Notes under the pieces: generated by a model | Seen by the model: only the letters and a program-made list of their open reading frames with translations | What the model was told of the DNA's origin: nothing | The model's database searches: none | Shown: positions 28,221 to 37,178 of the stretch, one piece after another | Layout of the letters: every line of letters starts with the position of its first letter | Numbering within the stretch: the first letter of the stretch is position 1 | Translations under genes and position numbers: made by a program | Assembly: GCF_017308975.1 (NCBI RefSeq) | Contig: NZ_JADWPD010000002.1 | Coordinates: forward strand, 62,001-126,000 | DNA: 64,000 nt | Direction of reading: 5' to 3' | Origin: Amycolatopsis sp. MtRt-6 | Lineage (GTDB): Bacteria > Actinomycetota > Actinomycetes > Mycobacteriales > Pseudonocardiaceae

Positions 28221-28765
28221 GCGGTCAACGTCCGCGCGAGCCGCTTCGCCGTGTCGAACGGCTGGGGGCTCTGGACGACGACCGACGTGACCGCGGCGCC
28301 TTCCAGCAGGAGCATCAGCTCGTCGGCGAGCCCGGGTTCGCTGTTCCGGAGCTGTGCCCGCAGGTAGCCGTGCAACGCGGTCTTGTGGTGCCGGACCACT
28401 TCGCGGACCGGGTCGGCCGGATCGGGGAACTCCGAAGTCGCGTTCAGGAAGGCACAGCCACGGTAGCCGTCGCGCGCGAGCCAGGCTTCGTAGGCGTCGA
28501 ACACCGCCAGCACCCGCGCCCGCGGATCGGAGTGCGCGGCGGTGATCCGGTCGATCTCCTCCTGCCAGCGCCGGTCGCGTTCGCGCAGGTACGCGACCAC
28601 CAGCCCGCTTTTGGACCCGAAGTTGCCGTAGAGGGCCGCCTTCGTCACCCCGGCTTCGGCCGCCACCGTGTCGACCCCCACGGCGTGGATGCCGTCGCGG
28701 TAGAACAACGCCGACGCGGCCTTGAGCACCTTCGCGCCCGCATCGCCGGGACGGGTTCGCGCCAC
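28217..28765 (-). CDS. TetR/AcrR-family repressor
   Basis: This 182-residue regulator has the TetR helix-turn-helix at residues 10-55 (KVLKAASALFYRDGIHAVGV, EAGVTKAALYGNFGSKSGLV) and a C-terminal ligand domain with YRGCAFLNATSEFPDP, a signature of YxaF/LmrA-like repressors. The GTG at 28765 has GGAGG upstream. It is divergent from an MFS gene, with a palindrome between them, so it most likely represses that exporter until a ligand binds. Confidence 0.92.
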   Translation of the reverse strand: MARTRPGDAGAKVLKAASALFYRDGIHAVGVDTVAAEAGVTKAALYGNFGSKSGLVVAYLRERDRRWQEEIDRITAAHSDPRARVLAVFDAYEAWLARDGYRGCAFLNATSEFPDPADPVREVVRHHKTALHGYLRAQLRNSEPGLADELMLLLEGAAVTSVVVQSPQPFDTAKRLARTLTA

Positions 28766-28829
28766 GACACCTCCGAACAGATCGGTATGGCCGGTTACCT
28801 GCGATGATTCCAGCCTCACTTGACACCAT

Positions 28830-28843
28830 ACAGACCTGTCTGT
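28830..28843. promoter_or_regulatory. TetR operator ACAGAC-CT-GTCTGT
   Basis: A perfect 14-base palindrome stands just downstream of a TTGACA hexamer (28820-28825) in the divergent tetR/MFS gap. TetR repressors of this group bind ACAGAC/GTCTGT boxes. A related half-site (CAGATCGGTAT) lies nearer to tetR at 28778. Confidence 0.75.
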
Positions 28844-28855
28844 TTGGTGGAGGTG

Positions 28856-29983
28856 ATGGTGACGCGGACGAAGACGGACAGCTGGTGGTCCACGGCCGCG
28901 CTCGGCGCGGTGGTGATCGCCCTCTGCTACGGGTTCGCGCGCTACGCGTACGGGCCGTTCGTGCCGCGGTTCAGCGAGACGTTCGGGCTGACGACGGTCG
29001 GTGTCGGCGTGCTCGGCGGCCTCTCCACCGCGGGGTACGGCCTCGGGCTGCTGCTCGCCCCGCGGACGTCCGCGCGGTCGGCGCGCGGCACCGTGCTGCT
29101 GGCCGCGGCGGCGGCCACGCTCGGCCTCGGCCTGATGGCACTGGCCCCGCACGTCGTGGTGTTCGGCGCCGGGATCACCGTCGCGGGCTCCGGCGCCGGA
29201 CTTGTCTCCCCGGGCGTGGCGCAGCTGATCGGCGAGACGGTCGGGGCGCGCACCCGCGACCGGGCGCAGACCTGGGCCAACACCGGGACCGGCCTCGGGC
29301 TGGCCGCGTCGGCGTTCACTCCCCTGCTGGCGTTCGGCTGGCCGGCCATCTGGGCGGCGTTCGCCGCCCTCGGCGTGGTGGTGACGCTGATCGCGTGGCG
29401 GGCGCTGCCACGATCGCCCGGCGTGCCCGACGCCGCCGGCCCGGTCCGCGGGATGGTTCCGCTCCTGGTCAACTCCGTCCTCATCGGCGTGACGAGCGCG
29501 CCGTACTGGACGTTCTCCACCTCCCGGCTCGCCGAAACCGGGTTGGGCCCGGTGGCCGCGACCTGGTGCTGGGCCGCGATCGGCGTGGCCGGGCTGCTCG
29601 GCGGCCTGGCGGGCCGGGCAGCCGGACGGGCAGGCCTGCGCGCGGTCAACCTGGCGACGTGGACCCTCGCGGCCGCGGGCATCGCGCTCCTCGCGCTGCC
29701 GCACCCGGGCGTGCCCGTCGCCCTGCTCTCCGGCGCGCTGTTCGGCGTCACCTACATGGCGCTGACCGGGCTGTGCATCCTCTGGGCGGCCCGCCTGTTC
29801 CCCGACCGGCCCGCCCGCGGCATCACGTGGTCGTTCGCCGGGCTCGGCGCCGGCCAGACCGTGGCCTCACCCCTGGCCGGCGCGGCCGCCGCCGGGATCG
29901 GGTCCGCGGCGGTGTTCGGGCTGACCGCGCTGGTCGCCCTCACCGCCTGGACCCAGCTCCACCCCCGCCTCGGCCCGCCCTGA
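28856..29983 (+). CDS. MFS transporter controlled by the divergent TetR
   Basis: This 375-residue MFS protein has eleven to twelve helices. The start ATG at 28856 is preceded by GGTGGAGG; upstream in-frame residues lie inside the operator. Motifs are LGGLSTAGYGLGLLLAP (helices 2-3), GSGAGLVSPGVAQLIGE, and FPDRPARGITWSFAGLGAGQ. The YbfB/CynX-like pattern suggests a small-molecule carrier, probably exporter. Adjacent to its TetR and probably monocistronic. Confidence 0.85.
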   Translation: MVTRTKTDSWWSTAALGAVVIALCYGFARYAYGPFVPRFSETFGLTTVGVGVLGGLSTAGYGLGLLLAPRTSARSARGTVLLAAAAATLGLGLMALAPHVVVFGAGITVAGSGAGLVSPGVAQLIGETVGARTRDRAQTWANTGTGLGLAASAFTPLLAFGWPAIWAAFAALGVVVTLIAWRALPRSPGVPDAAGPVRGMVPLLVNSVLIGVTSAPYWTFSTSRLAETGLGPVAATWCWAAIGVAGLLGGLAGRAAGRAGLRAVNLATWTLAAAGIALLALPHPGVPVALLSGALFGVTYMALTGLCILWAARLFPDRPARGITWSFAGLGAGQTVASPLAGAAAAGIGSAAVFGLTALVALTAWTQLHPRLGPP

Positions 29984-30988
29984 TCACGCCTTCTTCGCGC
30001 GGCTCGGCGCGACCCGCGGCGGCTCGTTGGGCATCTTCGGGTACACCGGCGGCCAGGGCGCGTCCATCAGGCCGGCCGCCATGTCCCGTTCGGACATCTC
30101 CAGCAGCGGCTCGATCGACTGCGGCCGCTCCCCCGCGCCGGCCCACGGATCGCCTCGCTCCGCGACGCGCGCGGGCACCGTGCTCAGTGTCAGCGTGTCG
30201 GGCTCGACGGTGTCCACCTCGTCCCAGCCGATCGGCGTGGACACCTGGCCGCCGACGCGCGGGCGCACGCACCAGGTGCCGAACACGGTCTTGTGCGGGG
30301 CGTTCTGGTTGAAGTCGACGAACACGCGCGCGCCGCGTTCTTCCTTCCACCACTGCGCGGTGATCTTCTTCGGGTGCCGCCGTTCGAGCGCCCGCGCCAG
30401 CGCGACGGCGGCGGCTCGCACCTGGAAGCTGTCCCAGCGCGGCTCCAGCATCACGTACAGGTGCAGCCCCCGTGAACCCGACGTCTTCAGGTGCCCCTCG
30501 ATGCCGTGCTCGGCCAGGAACTCCTTGGTCAGCACCGCGGCTTCGCGCAGCTCGTCGAAGCCGATCCCGGGCGACGGGTCGAGGTCGACACGCAGCTCGT
30601 CGGTGACCTCGGGCGTGTCGGCGAGGTAGGGCCAGACGTGGAAGCCCAGGCAGCCGAGGTTCACCGCCCAGAGGATGTGGGCCAGGTCCTTGGCCACCAG
30701 CGCGTCGCTCGTCGTGCCGTTCGGCGTCGAGACGACGGTGGTGGTCAGCCACGGCGGCGCGCCCTTGGGCACGCGTTTCTGGAACCAGTTCTTGCCGCCG
30801 GCGCCGTCCGGGTAGCGCTCCAGCATCAGCGGGCGCCCGCCGAGCCGGGCCAGCAGCGGCCCGGAGATCGCCCGGTAGTACTCGACGAGGTCGAGCTTCG
30901 TCTCGCCGTGCTCGGGGAAGTAGACCTTGTCCGGACTGCTGATCTTGACCTCGACGCCGTCGACGTCGAGCAGGACCGCCGCGCTCAC
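29984..30988 (-). CDS. LigD-type DNA polymerase/primase (PolDom)
   Basis: This 334-residue archaeo-eukaryotic primase-type polymerase fills ends in bacterial non-homologous end joining. Signature parts are KVYFPEHGETKLDLVEYYRA, ENWFQ-like KNWFQKRVPKGAPPW, the metal motif LRVDLDPSPGIGF, KTSGSRGLHLYV, and VFVDFNQNAPHKT. The GTG at 30988 overlaps the ligase stop (GTGA) and has GGGGAGG upstream, so it is translationally coupled to the ligase. Mycobacteria fuse these with a nuclease in LigD; here they are separate. No Ku gene lies in the window. Confidence 0.95.
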   Translation of the reverse strand: MSAAVLLDVDGVEVKISSPDKVYFPEHGETKLDLVEYYRAISGPLLARLGGRPLMLERYPDGAGGKNWFQKRVPKGAPPWLTTTVVSTPNGTTSDALVAKDLAHILWAVNLGCLGFHVWPYLADTPEVTDELRVDLDPSPGIGFDELREAAVLTKEFLAEHGIEGHLKTSGSRGLHLYVMLEPRWDSFQVRAAAVALARALERRHPKKITAQWWKEERGARVFVDFNQNAPHKTVFGTWCVRPRVGGQVSTPIGWDEVDTVEPDTLTLSTVPARVAERGDPWAGAGERPQSIEPLLEMSERDMAAGLMDAPWPPVYPKMPNEPPRVAPSRAKKA

Positions 30989-32064
30989 CGTGCCTCCCCG
31001 AACAGTTTCGCCAGCTCGGCGGGCGGCGCCTCGTCGAGCTGGGCGTACGTGCACGACTCCGGCGTGCGGTCGGGCCGGAACCGGACCAGCCGCCCGCCGT
31101 GCCGGAACCGGCCGCCCTCCAGGTGCTCGTAGCGGACCTCCGCCACCCATTCCGGACGCAGCGGCTCCCACGAGAGGTCCTTCTGCGGAGCCCACCGGCT
31201 GTTCGCGCCCGGTTGCCGGCCGGGCGCGGGCTCGGACTCGGCCCAGGAGCGCCACGGGTGGTTCTCGAGCGCGTTTTCCCGCAGCGGTGCCAGTTCCTCG
31301 ACCAGCTCGGCCCGCCGCGCCTTGGTGAAACTGCTGGCCACGCCGACGTGGTGCAGCACGCCCTCGTCGTCGAACAGCCCGAGCAGCAGCGAACCGACGC
31401 CGACGCCGTCCTTGTGCCAGCGGAACCCGGTGACCACGCAGTCGGCCGTGCGCTCGTGCTTGACCTTCAGCATCACCCGCTTGTCCTGCTCGTACGGCAG
31501 GTCGCCGGGCTTGGCCATGACGCCGTCGAAGCCCGCGCCCTCGAAGCGGGTGAACCAGTCCTCGGCCTGGGCCGGATCTTCGCTCAGCGGGGTCAGGTGG
31601 ACGCGCTGCAGCCCTTCGGCGGCACTGCTCAGCACGCCTTCGAGCCGCTTGCGCCGCTCCCGGAAGGGCTGCTCGGTGAGGTCGGTGTCGCCGAGGGCGA
31701 GCAGGTCGAAGGCGATGAAGCTGGCCGGCGTCTCCTCGGCCAGCTTGCGCACGCGCGAAGTCGCCGGGTGCAGCCGCAGCATCAACGTCTCGAAGTCGAG
31801 CCCGGCCGGCGTGACCAGCACGATCTCGCCGTCGACGACGCAGCGGGGCGGCAGCGCGGCGGCCAGCAACTCCACCAGCTCCGGGAAGTAGCGGGTCAGC
31901 GGGCGGTCGTTGCGGGAGCCGAGCTCGATCTCGTCCCCGTCGCGGAACACGATGCAGCGGAACCCGTCCCACTTGGGCTCGTACAGCAGCCCCGGGGCAC
32001 GAGGGACGTCGTGCACCGCTTTCGCGAGCATCGGCCGCACCGGCGGCATGACGGGCAAGTCCAC
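30985..32064 (-). CDS. ATP-dependent DNA ligase (LigD ligase-type)
   Basis: This 359-residue DNA ligase seals breaks in end joining or base excision repair. The adenylated lysine is Lys31 in EPKWDGFRC; other nucleotidyltransferase motifs are VVDGEIVLVT, SFIAFDLLALG and FDGVMAKPGDLPY, followed by KVKHERTADCVVTGF and an OB-fold (FRHGGRLVRFRPDRTPESC). Start is GTG at 32064 or ATG at 32049; neither has a good ribosome site. It overlaps the polymerase gene by 4 bases. Confidence 0.95.
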   Translation of the reverse strand: MDLPVMPPVRPMLAKAVHDVPRAPGLLYEPKWDGFRCIVFRDGDEIELGSRNDRPLTRYFPELVELLAAALPPRCVVDGEIVLVTPAGLDFETLMLRLHPATSRVRKLAEETPASFIAFDLLALGDTDLTEQPFRERRKRLEGVLSSAAEGLQRVHLTPLSEDPAQAEDWFTRFEGAGFDGVMAKPGDLPYEQDKRVMLKVKHERTADCVVTGFRWHKDGVGVGSLLLGLFDDEGVLHHVGVASSFTKARRAELVEELAPLRENALENHPWRSWAESEPAPGRQPGANSRWAPQKDLSWEPLRPEWVAEVRYEHLEGGRFRHGGRLVRFRPDRTPESCTYAQLDEAPPAELAKLFGEAR

Positions 32065-32119
32065 GGCGCGAGCTTAAAACACGGGTACGACAAATTCTCG
32101 GCGTGATAGACACTCCCGC

Positions 32120-32626
32120 GTGACCACCGAACGCCCCGCACCGCCCCTCACCGGGGGCGAGCGCGAAATGCTGCGCACCTTCCTCGACTTCCACCGCGCC
32201 ACCCTCGCGATGAAGTGCGACGGACTGTCCGACGAGGACCTCCGCCGGGCGTCGAGCCCGCCGTCGACGTTGTCCCTGCTCGGGCTGGTCCGGCACATGG
32301 CGGAGGTCGAACGCACGTGGTTCCGCCGGGTGATCAACGCCGAGGACATCCCGCTGGTGTGGTCGACTGAGGGCGACTTCCAGGCCGCCTACGACGCGAG
32401 CTCCTCGACGCGGTCGGAGGCCTTCGCGGCGTGGCAGGCCGAGGTCGAACAATCGCGCACGATCGAAGAAGCGGCCGAGTCCCTGGACGTCACCGGCCAC
32501 CAGGCGCGCTGGGGCGAAGACGTCTCGCTGCGGCTGGTGATGCTGCACATGATCCACGAGTACGCCCGCCACAACGGCCACGCGGACTTCCTGCGCGAGG
32601 CGATCGACGGCGTCACGGGGGCCTGA
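32120..32626 (+). CDS. DinB/DUF664 family protein (mycothiol-dependent enzyme fold)
   Basis: This 168-residue four-helix-bundle protein belongs to the DinB superfamily, DUF664. The metal-binding histidines are at LVRHMAEVERTWFRRV and MIHEYARHNGHADFLRE, and the SLLGLVRHM start and YARHNGH end are typical of actinobacterial members, several of which use mycothiol. The exact substrate is unknown. It overlaps the next gene as TGATG and is divergent from the ligase. Confidence 0.9.
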   Translation: MTTERPAPPLTGGEREMLRTFLDFHRATLAMKCDGLSDEDLRRASSPPSTLSLLGLVRHMAEVERTWFRRVINAEDIPLVWSTEGDFQAAYDASSSTRSEAFAAWQAEVEQSRTIEEAAESLDVTGHQARWGEDVSLRLVMLHMIHEYARHNGHADFLREAIDGVTGA

Positions 32627-33549
32627 TGGACGTGCTCGCCTGGCTGCGCGACGCCGATCCGGCGCTGCGCTGGCAGGTGGAGCGCGACCTGACGGGCGAG
32701 CCGCCGGAGGTCTGGGAAGCGACCCGGGCACGGGTCGCCACCGAAGGGTTCGGCGCCCGCCTGCTGGCCGCACAGGACCCCGACGGCCGCTGGGCCGGCG
32801 GCGCGTACTTCCCGGCAGGCTTCCGCGGGGACGAAGACCAGCCGTGGACGGCGACGACGTGGTCGCTGAACGCCCTGCGTGAATGGGGTCTCGACGCCGC
32901 GGTCCTGCGCGGCACGGCCGAACTGCTCGCCCGGAACTGCCGCTGGGAGTACGACGACCTGCCGTACTGGGACGGCGAAGTCGACTGCTGCATCAACGCC
33001 TGGACCCTGGCCAACGGGGTGTGGCTCGGCGCGGACGTCGCCGGCATCGCGGACTGGTTCGTCGAGCACCGGCTCCCCGACGGCGGCTGGAACTGCGCGT
33101 GGGTCGAGGGCTCGACCCGCTCGTCGGTCCATTCGACGCTCAACGCGCTCAAGGGCCTGCTCGCGTACGAAACCGCGACCGGCGGCACCCCGGCGTCCCG
33201 GGAAGCACACCTCTCCGGCGAGGAATACCTGCTGGAACGCGGGCTGTTCCGCCGCCGGTCCACGGGCGAGCCGATCGGGCCGTGGGTGCGCGAGTTCGGC
33301 TACCCGTTCCGCTGGCGCTACGACGTGCTGAACGCGGCCGCGTACTTCCGCGACGCCGGCCGCCCGGACGATCGGCTGAGCGAGGCGATCGGCCTGGTCC
33401 GCGCCGCCCGGCAGCCGGACGGCACGTGGCTGCAGCGGCGGACGGACGCCGGCCGGGTGTGGTTCGCGGTCGACGCCGGCGCCGGGCAGCCGTCGAAGTG
33501 GCTGACGCTGTTCGCCACCCGGGTCCTGACCTGGTGGGACGCCCGCTAG
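32626..33549 (+). CDS. Alpha/alpha-toroid (prenyltransferase/squalene-cyclase-like) protein
   Basis: This 307-residue soluble protein is built of repeats like those of terpenoid cyclases: LAAQDPDGRWAGG, EHRLPDGGWNCAWVEG, RAARQPDGTWLQRR, separated by helices. It lacks the DXDD acid motif of squalene-hopene cyclases, so a cyclisation role cannot be claimed. The ATG is coupled to the DinB gene by TGATG overlap. Its stop shares CTAG with the convergent DUF1015 gene. Confidence 0.75.
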   Translation: MDVLAWLRDADPALRWQVERDLTGEPPEVWEATRARVATEGFGARLLAAQDPDGRWAGGAYFPAGFRGDEDQPWTATTWSLNALREWGLDAAVLRGTAELLARNCRWEYDDLPYWDGEVDCCINAWTLANGVWLGADVAGIADWFVEHRLPDGGWNCAWVEGSTRSSVHSTLNALKGLLAYETATGGTPASREAHLSGEEYLLERGLFRRRSTGEPIGPWVREFGYPFRWRYDVLNAAAYFRDAGRPDDRLSEAIGLVRAARQPDGTWLQRRTDAGRVWFAVDAGAGQPSKWLTLFATRVLTWWDAR

Positions 33550-34706
33550 AGCCCGGCCAGCACGAGCCCGCTGCGCGGCTTCGGCGTGAAGTAGGTGGCC
33601 TTCCGCGGCATCCGGCGCCCGGCCGAGTGCACGGCCAGGACATCGGCGTAGCTCACCGGGGCCAGCAGCACCACGGCGTCGGCGTCCGGCGGCAGCGGGC
33701 GCCCGGCCGGGAGCGGGCGGACGCACGGCCCGTCCGGGTCCACGCCGAGCGCGCGGGCGAACAGGACCTGCTCGACGACCTCGTGGTCGATCACCGGCCA
33801 GGGCCCGTCCGGGGCCGGGAGCGGCACCCGCAGCACGGCCGGGCCGGCGCGCACCACGACCTCGCCCGGCACCGGCACGGCGTGGTCGTCGTAGCGGACG
33901 TCCAGGCCGGCCGCGCACCAGCGCGTCACCAGGTCCTCCGGGCCGAGGCCGGTGCCGGTGAGCACGCGGTGGATCGCGCCGATCCGCAAAGCCGGGCCCG
34001 CGGTGACCAGGGCGAGCAGCGCGCCGTGGCCGGCCGCCGCCGCGGCGGCCACGCGGTGGTTGCCGTCGGCGACCAGCAGGTCCGTGCCGGCGACCGCGGC
34101 CAGCAGCCGGCTCTGCAGCGGTCCTTCGGGCACCACCCACAGGTCGTGCCGCCGCCCGGCCGCGTCCGAAGTGGACAGATCGGGCAGGCCGAGGCCGGCG
34201 CAGGCCTGTTCGACCTGCTCGGTCAGCTCCGGGCCGCCGGCGGCCGGGACGAGCAGCGCCGCGCTGGTCGCGCAGCCCAGCCCGGCGAGCACGGCGGCCC
34301 GTTCGGCGACGACGTCGGGGTAGACGTCCTCGGTGTGGCGGACGCGCGCCGCGCCGTCATCGGTCACCGCCGCCGGGTCGACCAGGCAGAGCAGGCCGAG
34401 CGCCACGCCGTCCGGCCCTTCGATCCGGTAGGGCGCGACGACGTCGCGGATTGGCCGGTAGAACCGCTTGCGCAGCCGTTCGAGCACGGCGCGGGCGACC
34501 GGGACGGCGGCCGTCAGGTCCAGACCGCGGGCCAGAGCGGCGGGCGTGCGGGCGGGGTGCTGCACGGCCAGGAGGCTGTCCGCGGCACCGGGCGCGGCCA
34601 GCGCCGCGACCACGCGCTCGGGCTCGGCGAACTCGTCGACGTCGGGGCCGGGGACCGCGTCGCGGACCACCCAGCCCCGCCCGATCGGCCGGATCCAGTC
34701 GCTCAT
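33546..34706 (-). CDS. DUF1015 family protein
   Basis: This 386-residue protein matches DUF1015, a conserved family of unknown function recognised by KRFYRPIRDVVAPYRIEG near the N-terminus, LLVADGNHRVAAAAAAG in the middle (the DGNHR motif) and YFTPKPRSGLVLAGL at the end. I chose the ATG at 34706 (MSDWIRPIGRGW) with GGAAG about 9 bases upstream. In other bacteria it neighbours serine or phosphonate metabolism, but not here. Confidence 0.85.
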   Translation of the reverse strand: MSDWIRPIGRGWVVRDAVPGPDVDEFAEPERVVAALAAPGAADSLLAVQHPARTPAALARGLDLTAAVPVARAVLERLRKRFYRPIRDVVAPYRIEGPDGVALGLLCLVDPAAVTDDGAARVRHTEDVYPDVVAERAAVLAGLGCATSAALLVPAAGGPELTEQVEQACAGLGLPDLSTSDAAGRRHDLWVVPEGPLQSRLLAAVAGTDLLVADGNHRVAAAAAAGHGALLALVTAGPALRIGAIHRVLTGTGLGPEDLVTRWCAAGLDVRYDDHAVPVPGEVVVRAGPAVLRVPLPAPDGPWPVIDHEVVEQVLFARALGVDPDGPCVRPLPAGRPLPPDADAVVLLAPVSYADVLAVHSAGRRMPRKATYFTPKPRSGLVLAGL

Positions 34707-34827
34707 CTTGACCATCTTCCGCCACGGATGCCGGGAAATTCGCTGGGGCCGGTACGCCCAGGGTGGAATGCTTAGGACTGCAAAGTAGTTGACTCCGGTC
34801 ATGACCGTTCCGAGGAGCACCCCGCCG

Positions 34828-36336
34828 ATGACGACGTCCGCCGCCACGAAGGGGGTCGGCTTCCGATCCGAGCGCGGCCCGGTGCTGATCGCGGTCATGC
34901 TCAGCACGGCGCTGGTCGCGCTGGACAGCACGATCATCGCGACCGCCGTGCCGTCGGTGGTGCAGGACCTCGGCGGGTTCGCGCAGTTCCCGTGGCTGTT
35001 CTCGATCTACCTGCTCACCCAGGCCGTGACGGTGCCGCTCTACGGCAAGTTCGCCGACGTACTCGGCCGGCGGCCGGTGATGTTCTTCGGCATCGCGGCG
35101 TTCCTGGTCGGCTCGGTCCTGTGCGGCGTGGCGTGGAGCATGCCGGTGCTGATCGCGGCCCGGGCGGTCCAGGGCATCGGCGCCGGCGCGATCCAGCCGA
35201 TGTCGATGACGATCATCGGCGACCTGTACACGGTGGAGGAACGCGCGCGCGTGCAGGGCTACGTGGCCAGCGTCTGGGGCGCGGCTTCGGTGGTCGGCCC
35301 GACGCTCGGCGGCCTGTTCGCCGAGTACCTCGACTGGCGCTGGATCTTCTTCATCAACCTGCCGCTCGGCGCGATCGCGGCGTGGATGCTGTTCCGGGGG
35401 TTCACCGAGCGCGTGGAGCGCAAGCCGCACAAGGTCGACTACCTCGGCGCTGCGCTGTTGACGATCGGCTGCTCCCTGATCATCCTCGGGCTGCTCGAAG
35501 GCGGCGTCGCGTGGGCGTGGGGCTCGCTGCCGAGCGTGGCGATCTTCGTCGCCGGCGCGGCGCTGCTGGTGGCGTTCGTGCTGGTGGAGAAGCGCGCGGC
35601 GGAGCCGGTGCTGCCGCTGTGGGTGTTCACCCGGCGCGTCCTGGTGGGCGGCAATCTGGTGGCGCTGGTGGTCGGCGCGGTCCTGATGGGACTGACGTCG
35701 TACCTGCCGACGTACGCGCAGGGCGTGCTCGGCGCGGGCGCGCTGGTGGCGGGCTTCGCGGTGGCGGCGCTGACGGTGGGCTGGCCGATTTCGGCCTCCC
35801 TGGCGGGCAGGATCTACCTCCGCATCGGCTTCCGCGACACGGCGTTGATCGGCAGTGTGTTCATCATCGCGGGCGGCGTCCTCGTGGCCATGCTGGGCGC
35901 GAAGTCGTCCCTCTGGGCGGCGGCGTTCGCGGCGTTCGTCCTCGGGGTCGGGCTGGGCCTGGCGGCCAGCCCGACGTTGGTGGCGATCCAGTCGGTGGTC
36001 GGCTGGGACCGCCGCGGCGTGGTGACGGCGACGAACCTGTTCAGCAGGTCGCTGGGCAGCGCGGTCGGGGCGGCGGTGTTCGGGGCGATCGCGAACGCGA
36101 CGCTGGCTTCGCGGTTCGCCAACCCGCCGGCGGAGGCCGGGCCGCTGCCGCCTTCGGTGGACGCGACGAGCCTGGTGCTCGGCGGGCACACGGACGACTC
36201 CCCGGCGGCGGTGTTCGTGCGCGGGGCGCTGGCGGATGCCACGCACTACGTGTTCCTGGGGCTCTTGGCCGTGGCCGTGCTGTCGGTGGGGGCGCTGTTG
36301 CTGATGCCGCGGAAGACCGAGCAGCTGGAGTTCTGA
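34828..36336 (+). CDS. DHA2-type (EmrB/QacA) drug:H+ antiporter
   Basis: This 502-residue MFS exporter has fourteen predicted helices. Motifs of the DHA2 family are STALVALDSTIIATAVPSVV (helix 1), PLYGKFADVLGRRPVMFFGI (motif A) and RAVQGIGAGAIQPMSM, then GAASVVGPTLGGLFAEYLDW (motif C). Start options are TTG 34789, ATG 34801 and ATG 34828; I favour 34828 because GAGGAG lies 10 bases upstream. The substrate is unknown but probably a toxic compound or antibiotic. Confidence 0.88.
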   Translation: MTTSAATKGVGFRSERGPVLIAVMLSTALVALDSTIIATAVPSVVQDLGGFAQFPWLFSIYLLTQAVTVPLYGKFADVLGRRPVMFFGIAAFLVGSVLCGVAWSMPVLIAARAVQGIGAGAIQPMSMTIIGDLYTVEERARVQGYVASVWGAASVVGPTLGGLFAEYLDWRWIFFINLPLGAIAAWMLFRGFTERVERKPHKVDYLGAALLTIGCSLIILGLLEGGVAWAWGSLPSVAIFVAGAALLVAFVLVEKRAAEPVLPLWVFTRRVLVGGNLVALVVGAVLMGLTSYLPTYAQGVLGAGALVAGFAVAALTVGWPISASLAGRIYLRIGFRDTALIGSVFIIAGGVLVAMLGAKSSLWAAAFAAFVLGVGLGLAASPTLVAIQSVVGWDRRGVVTATNLFSRSLGSAVGAAVFGAIANATLASRFANPPAEAGPLPPSVDATSLVLGGHTDDSPAAVFVRGALADATHYVFLGLLAVAVLSVGALLLMPRKTEQLEF

Positions 36337-36398
36337 GCCCCGGAAGCGCGGCCCGTCCGTCAGAATCAGGGGCCACCGGCAACCAGGAAGGCCCGGCT

Positions 36399-37178
36399 TT
36401 GACCATCGACGAGCTCCCGCCGTACCGCGCCCTGCTGGGGGTCGACACCGTGGGGTTCGGCAGCAACCCCAGCGCCACGCAGGCGACGGTGTCCGCCGCC
36501 ATCCCCGACGTGCTCTCCCAGGCCTTCGCCCGCGCCGGGCTGCGGGAAGTCTGGGAAACCGCCCTGTTCCCGCACGGCACCGGCGACGGCTACGGGCTCG
36601 GCTTCGACCCGCGGTTCCTGCCCGCCGTGGTGACGCGGTTCTTCGACGAGCTCCAGGCCGTGCTCGCCGAGCGGGACGCGCGCCTGCGGTCGGTCGCGCG
36701 GTCGGTGCGCCTGCGGATGCGGGCCGCCCTGAACGTCGGCCCGATCCTCGAACCGGCGCCGGGCACGACCTCGGCGGCCGCCATCGGCAGTACCGTGATC
36801 ACGACGCACCGGCTGCTCGACGCCACCCCGGTGCGCGCGGCGCTCGAGCGCTCCGACCCCGACGAAACTTTCCTCGCGGTGGCGCTGTCCCAGCGGATCT
36901 TCGACGACGTGCTGGCCGGCCGGTACGCGACGCTGCCCGCGTCGAAGGTCGTCCCGGCGGAGGTGCGGATCAAGGAGTACCGCGGCACCGTCTACCTCTA
37001 CACCCCGAACCCGAGCGGCGACCTGCTACGCCACGGGGCCGGCGGCGGCTACGCGGCGGACCTGGCCGAGGCCGAGGTCCCGCCGCCGGCCCCGGGAAGC
37101 ACGACGAACACCATCAACGGCACGGTGCGCGGCACCGCCTTCCAGATCGGCCAGGTCCACGGCGACCTGCGCCCCTAG
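36399..37178 (+). CDS. Class III nucleotidyl-cyclase-like protein with C-terminal amyloid-like motif
   Basis: This 259-residue protein has the pattern of class III cyclases: the first metal aspartate in ALLGVDTVGFG (Asp16), the second in HGTGDGYGLGF (Asp63), RAALNVGPI, and SQRIFDDVLAGRY. A TTG start at 36399 has AGGAAG 8 bases upstream. The last 23 residues (237-259) contain NTINGTVRGTAFQIGQVHG, which fits RHIM-like bacterial amyloid signalling sequences (G-x-V-x-G-x3-Q-x-G-x-V-x-G). It resembles the protein at 48579. No NLR or effector gene is adjacent. Whether it makes a cyclic nucleotide is not shown by the sequence. Confidence 0.72.
   Translation: MTIDELPPYRALLGVDTVGFGSNPSATQATVSAAIPDVLSQAFARAGLREVWETALFPHGTGDGYGLGFDPRFLPAVVTRFFDELQAVLAERDARLRSVARSVRLRMRAALNVGPILEPAPGTTSAAAIGSTVITTHRLLDATPVRAALERSDPDETFLAVALSQRIFDDVLAGRYATLPASKVVPAEVRIKEYRGTVYLYTPNPSGDLLRHGAGGGYAADLAEAEVPPPAPGSTTNTINGTVRGTAFQIGQVHGDLRP

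Noticed and set aside
29984..32773. A 929-codon frame suggesting a single fused LigD
   Set aside because: The ligase lies in a different frame (30985-32064) with its own stop; the polymerase proper begins at 30988, so there are two genes, not a fusion or frameshift.
34781..34827. A MarR-type operator before the DHA2 exporter (ACTGCAAAGTAGTTGACT)
   Set aside because: Symmetry is weak and no regulator gene is adjacent.
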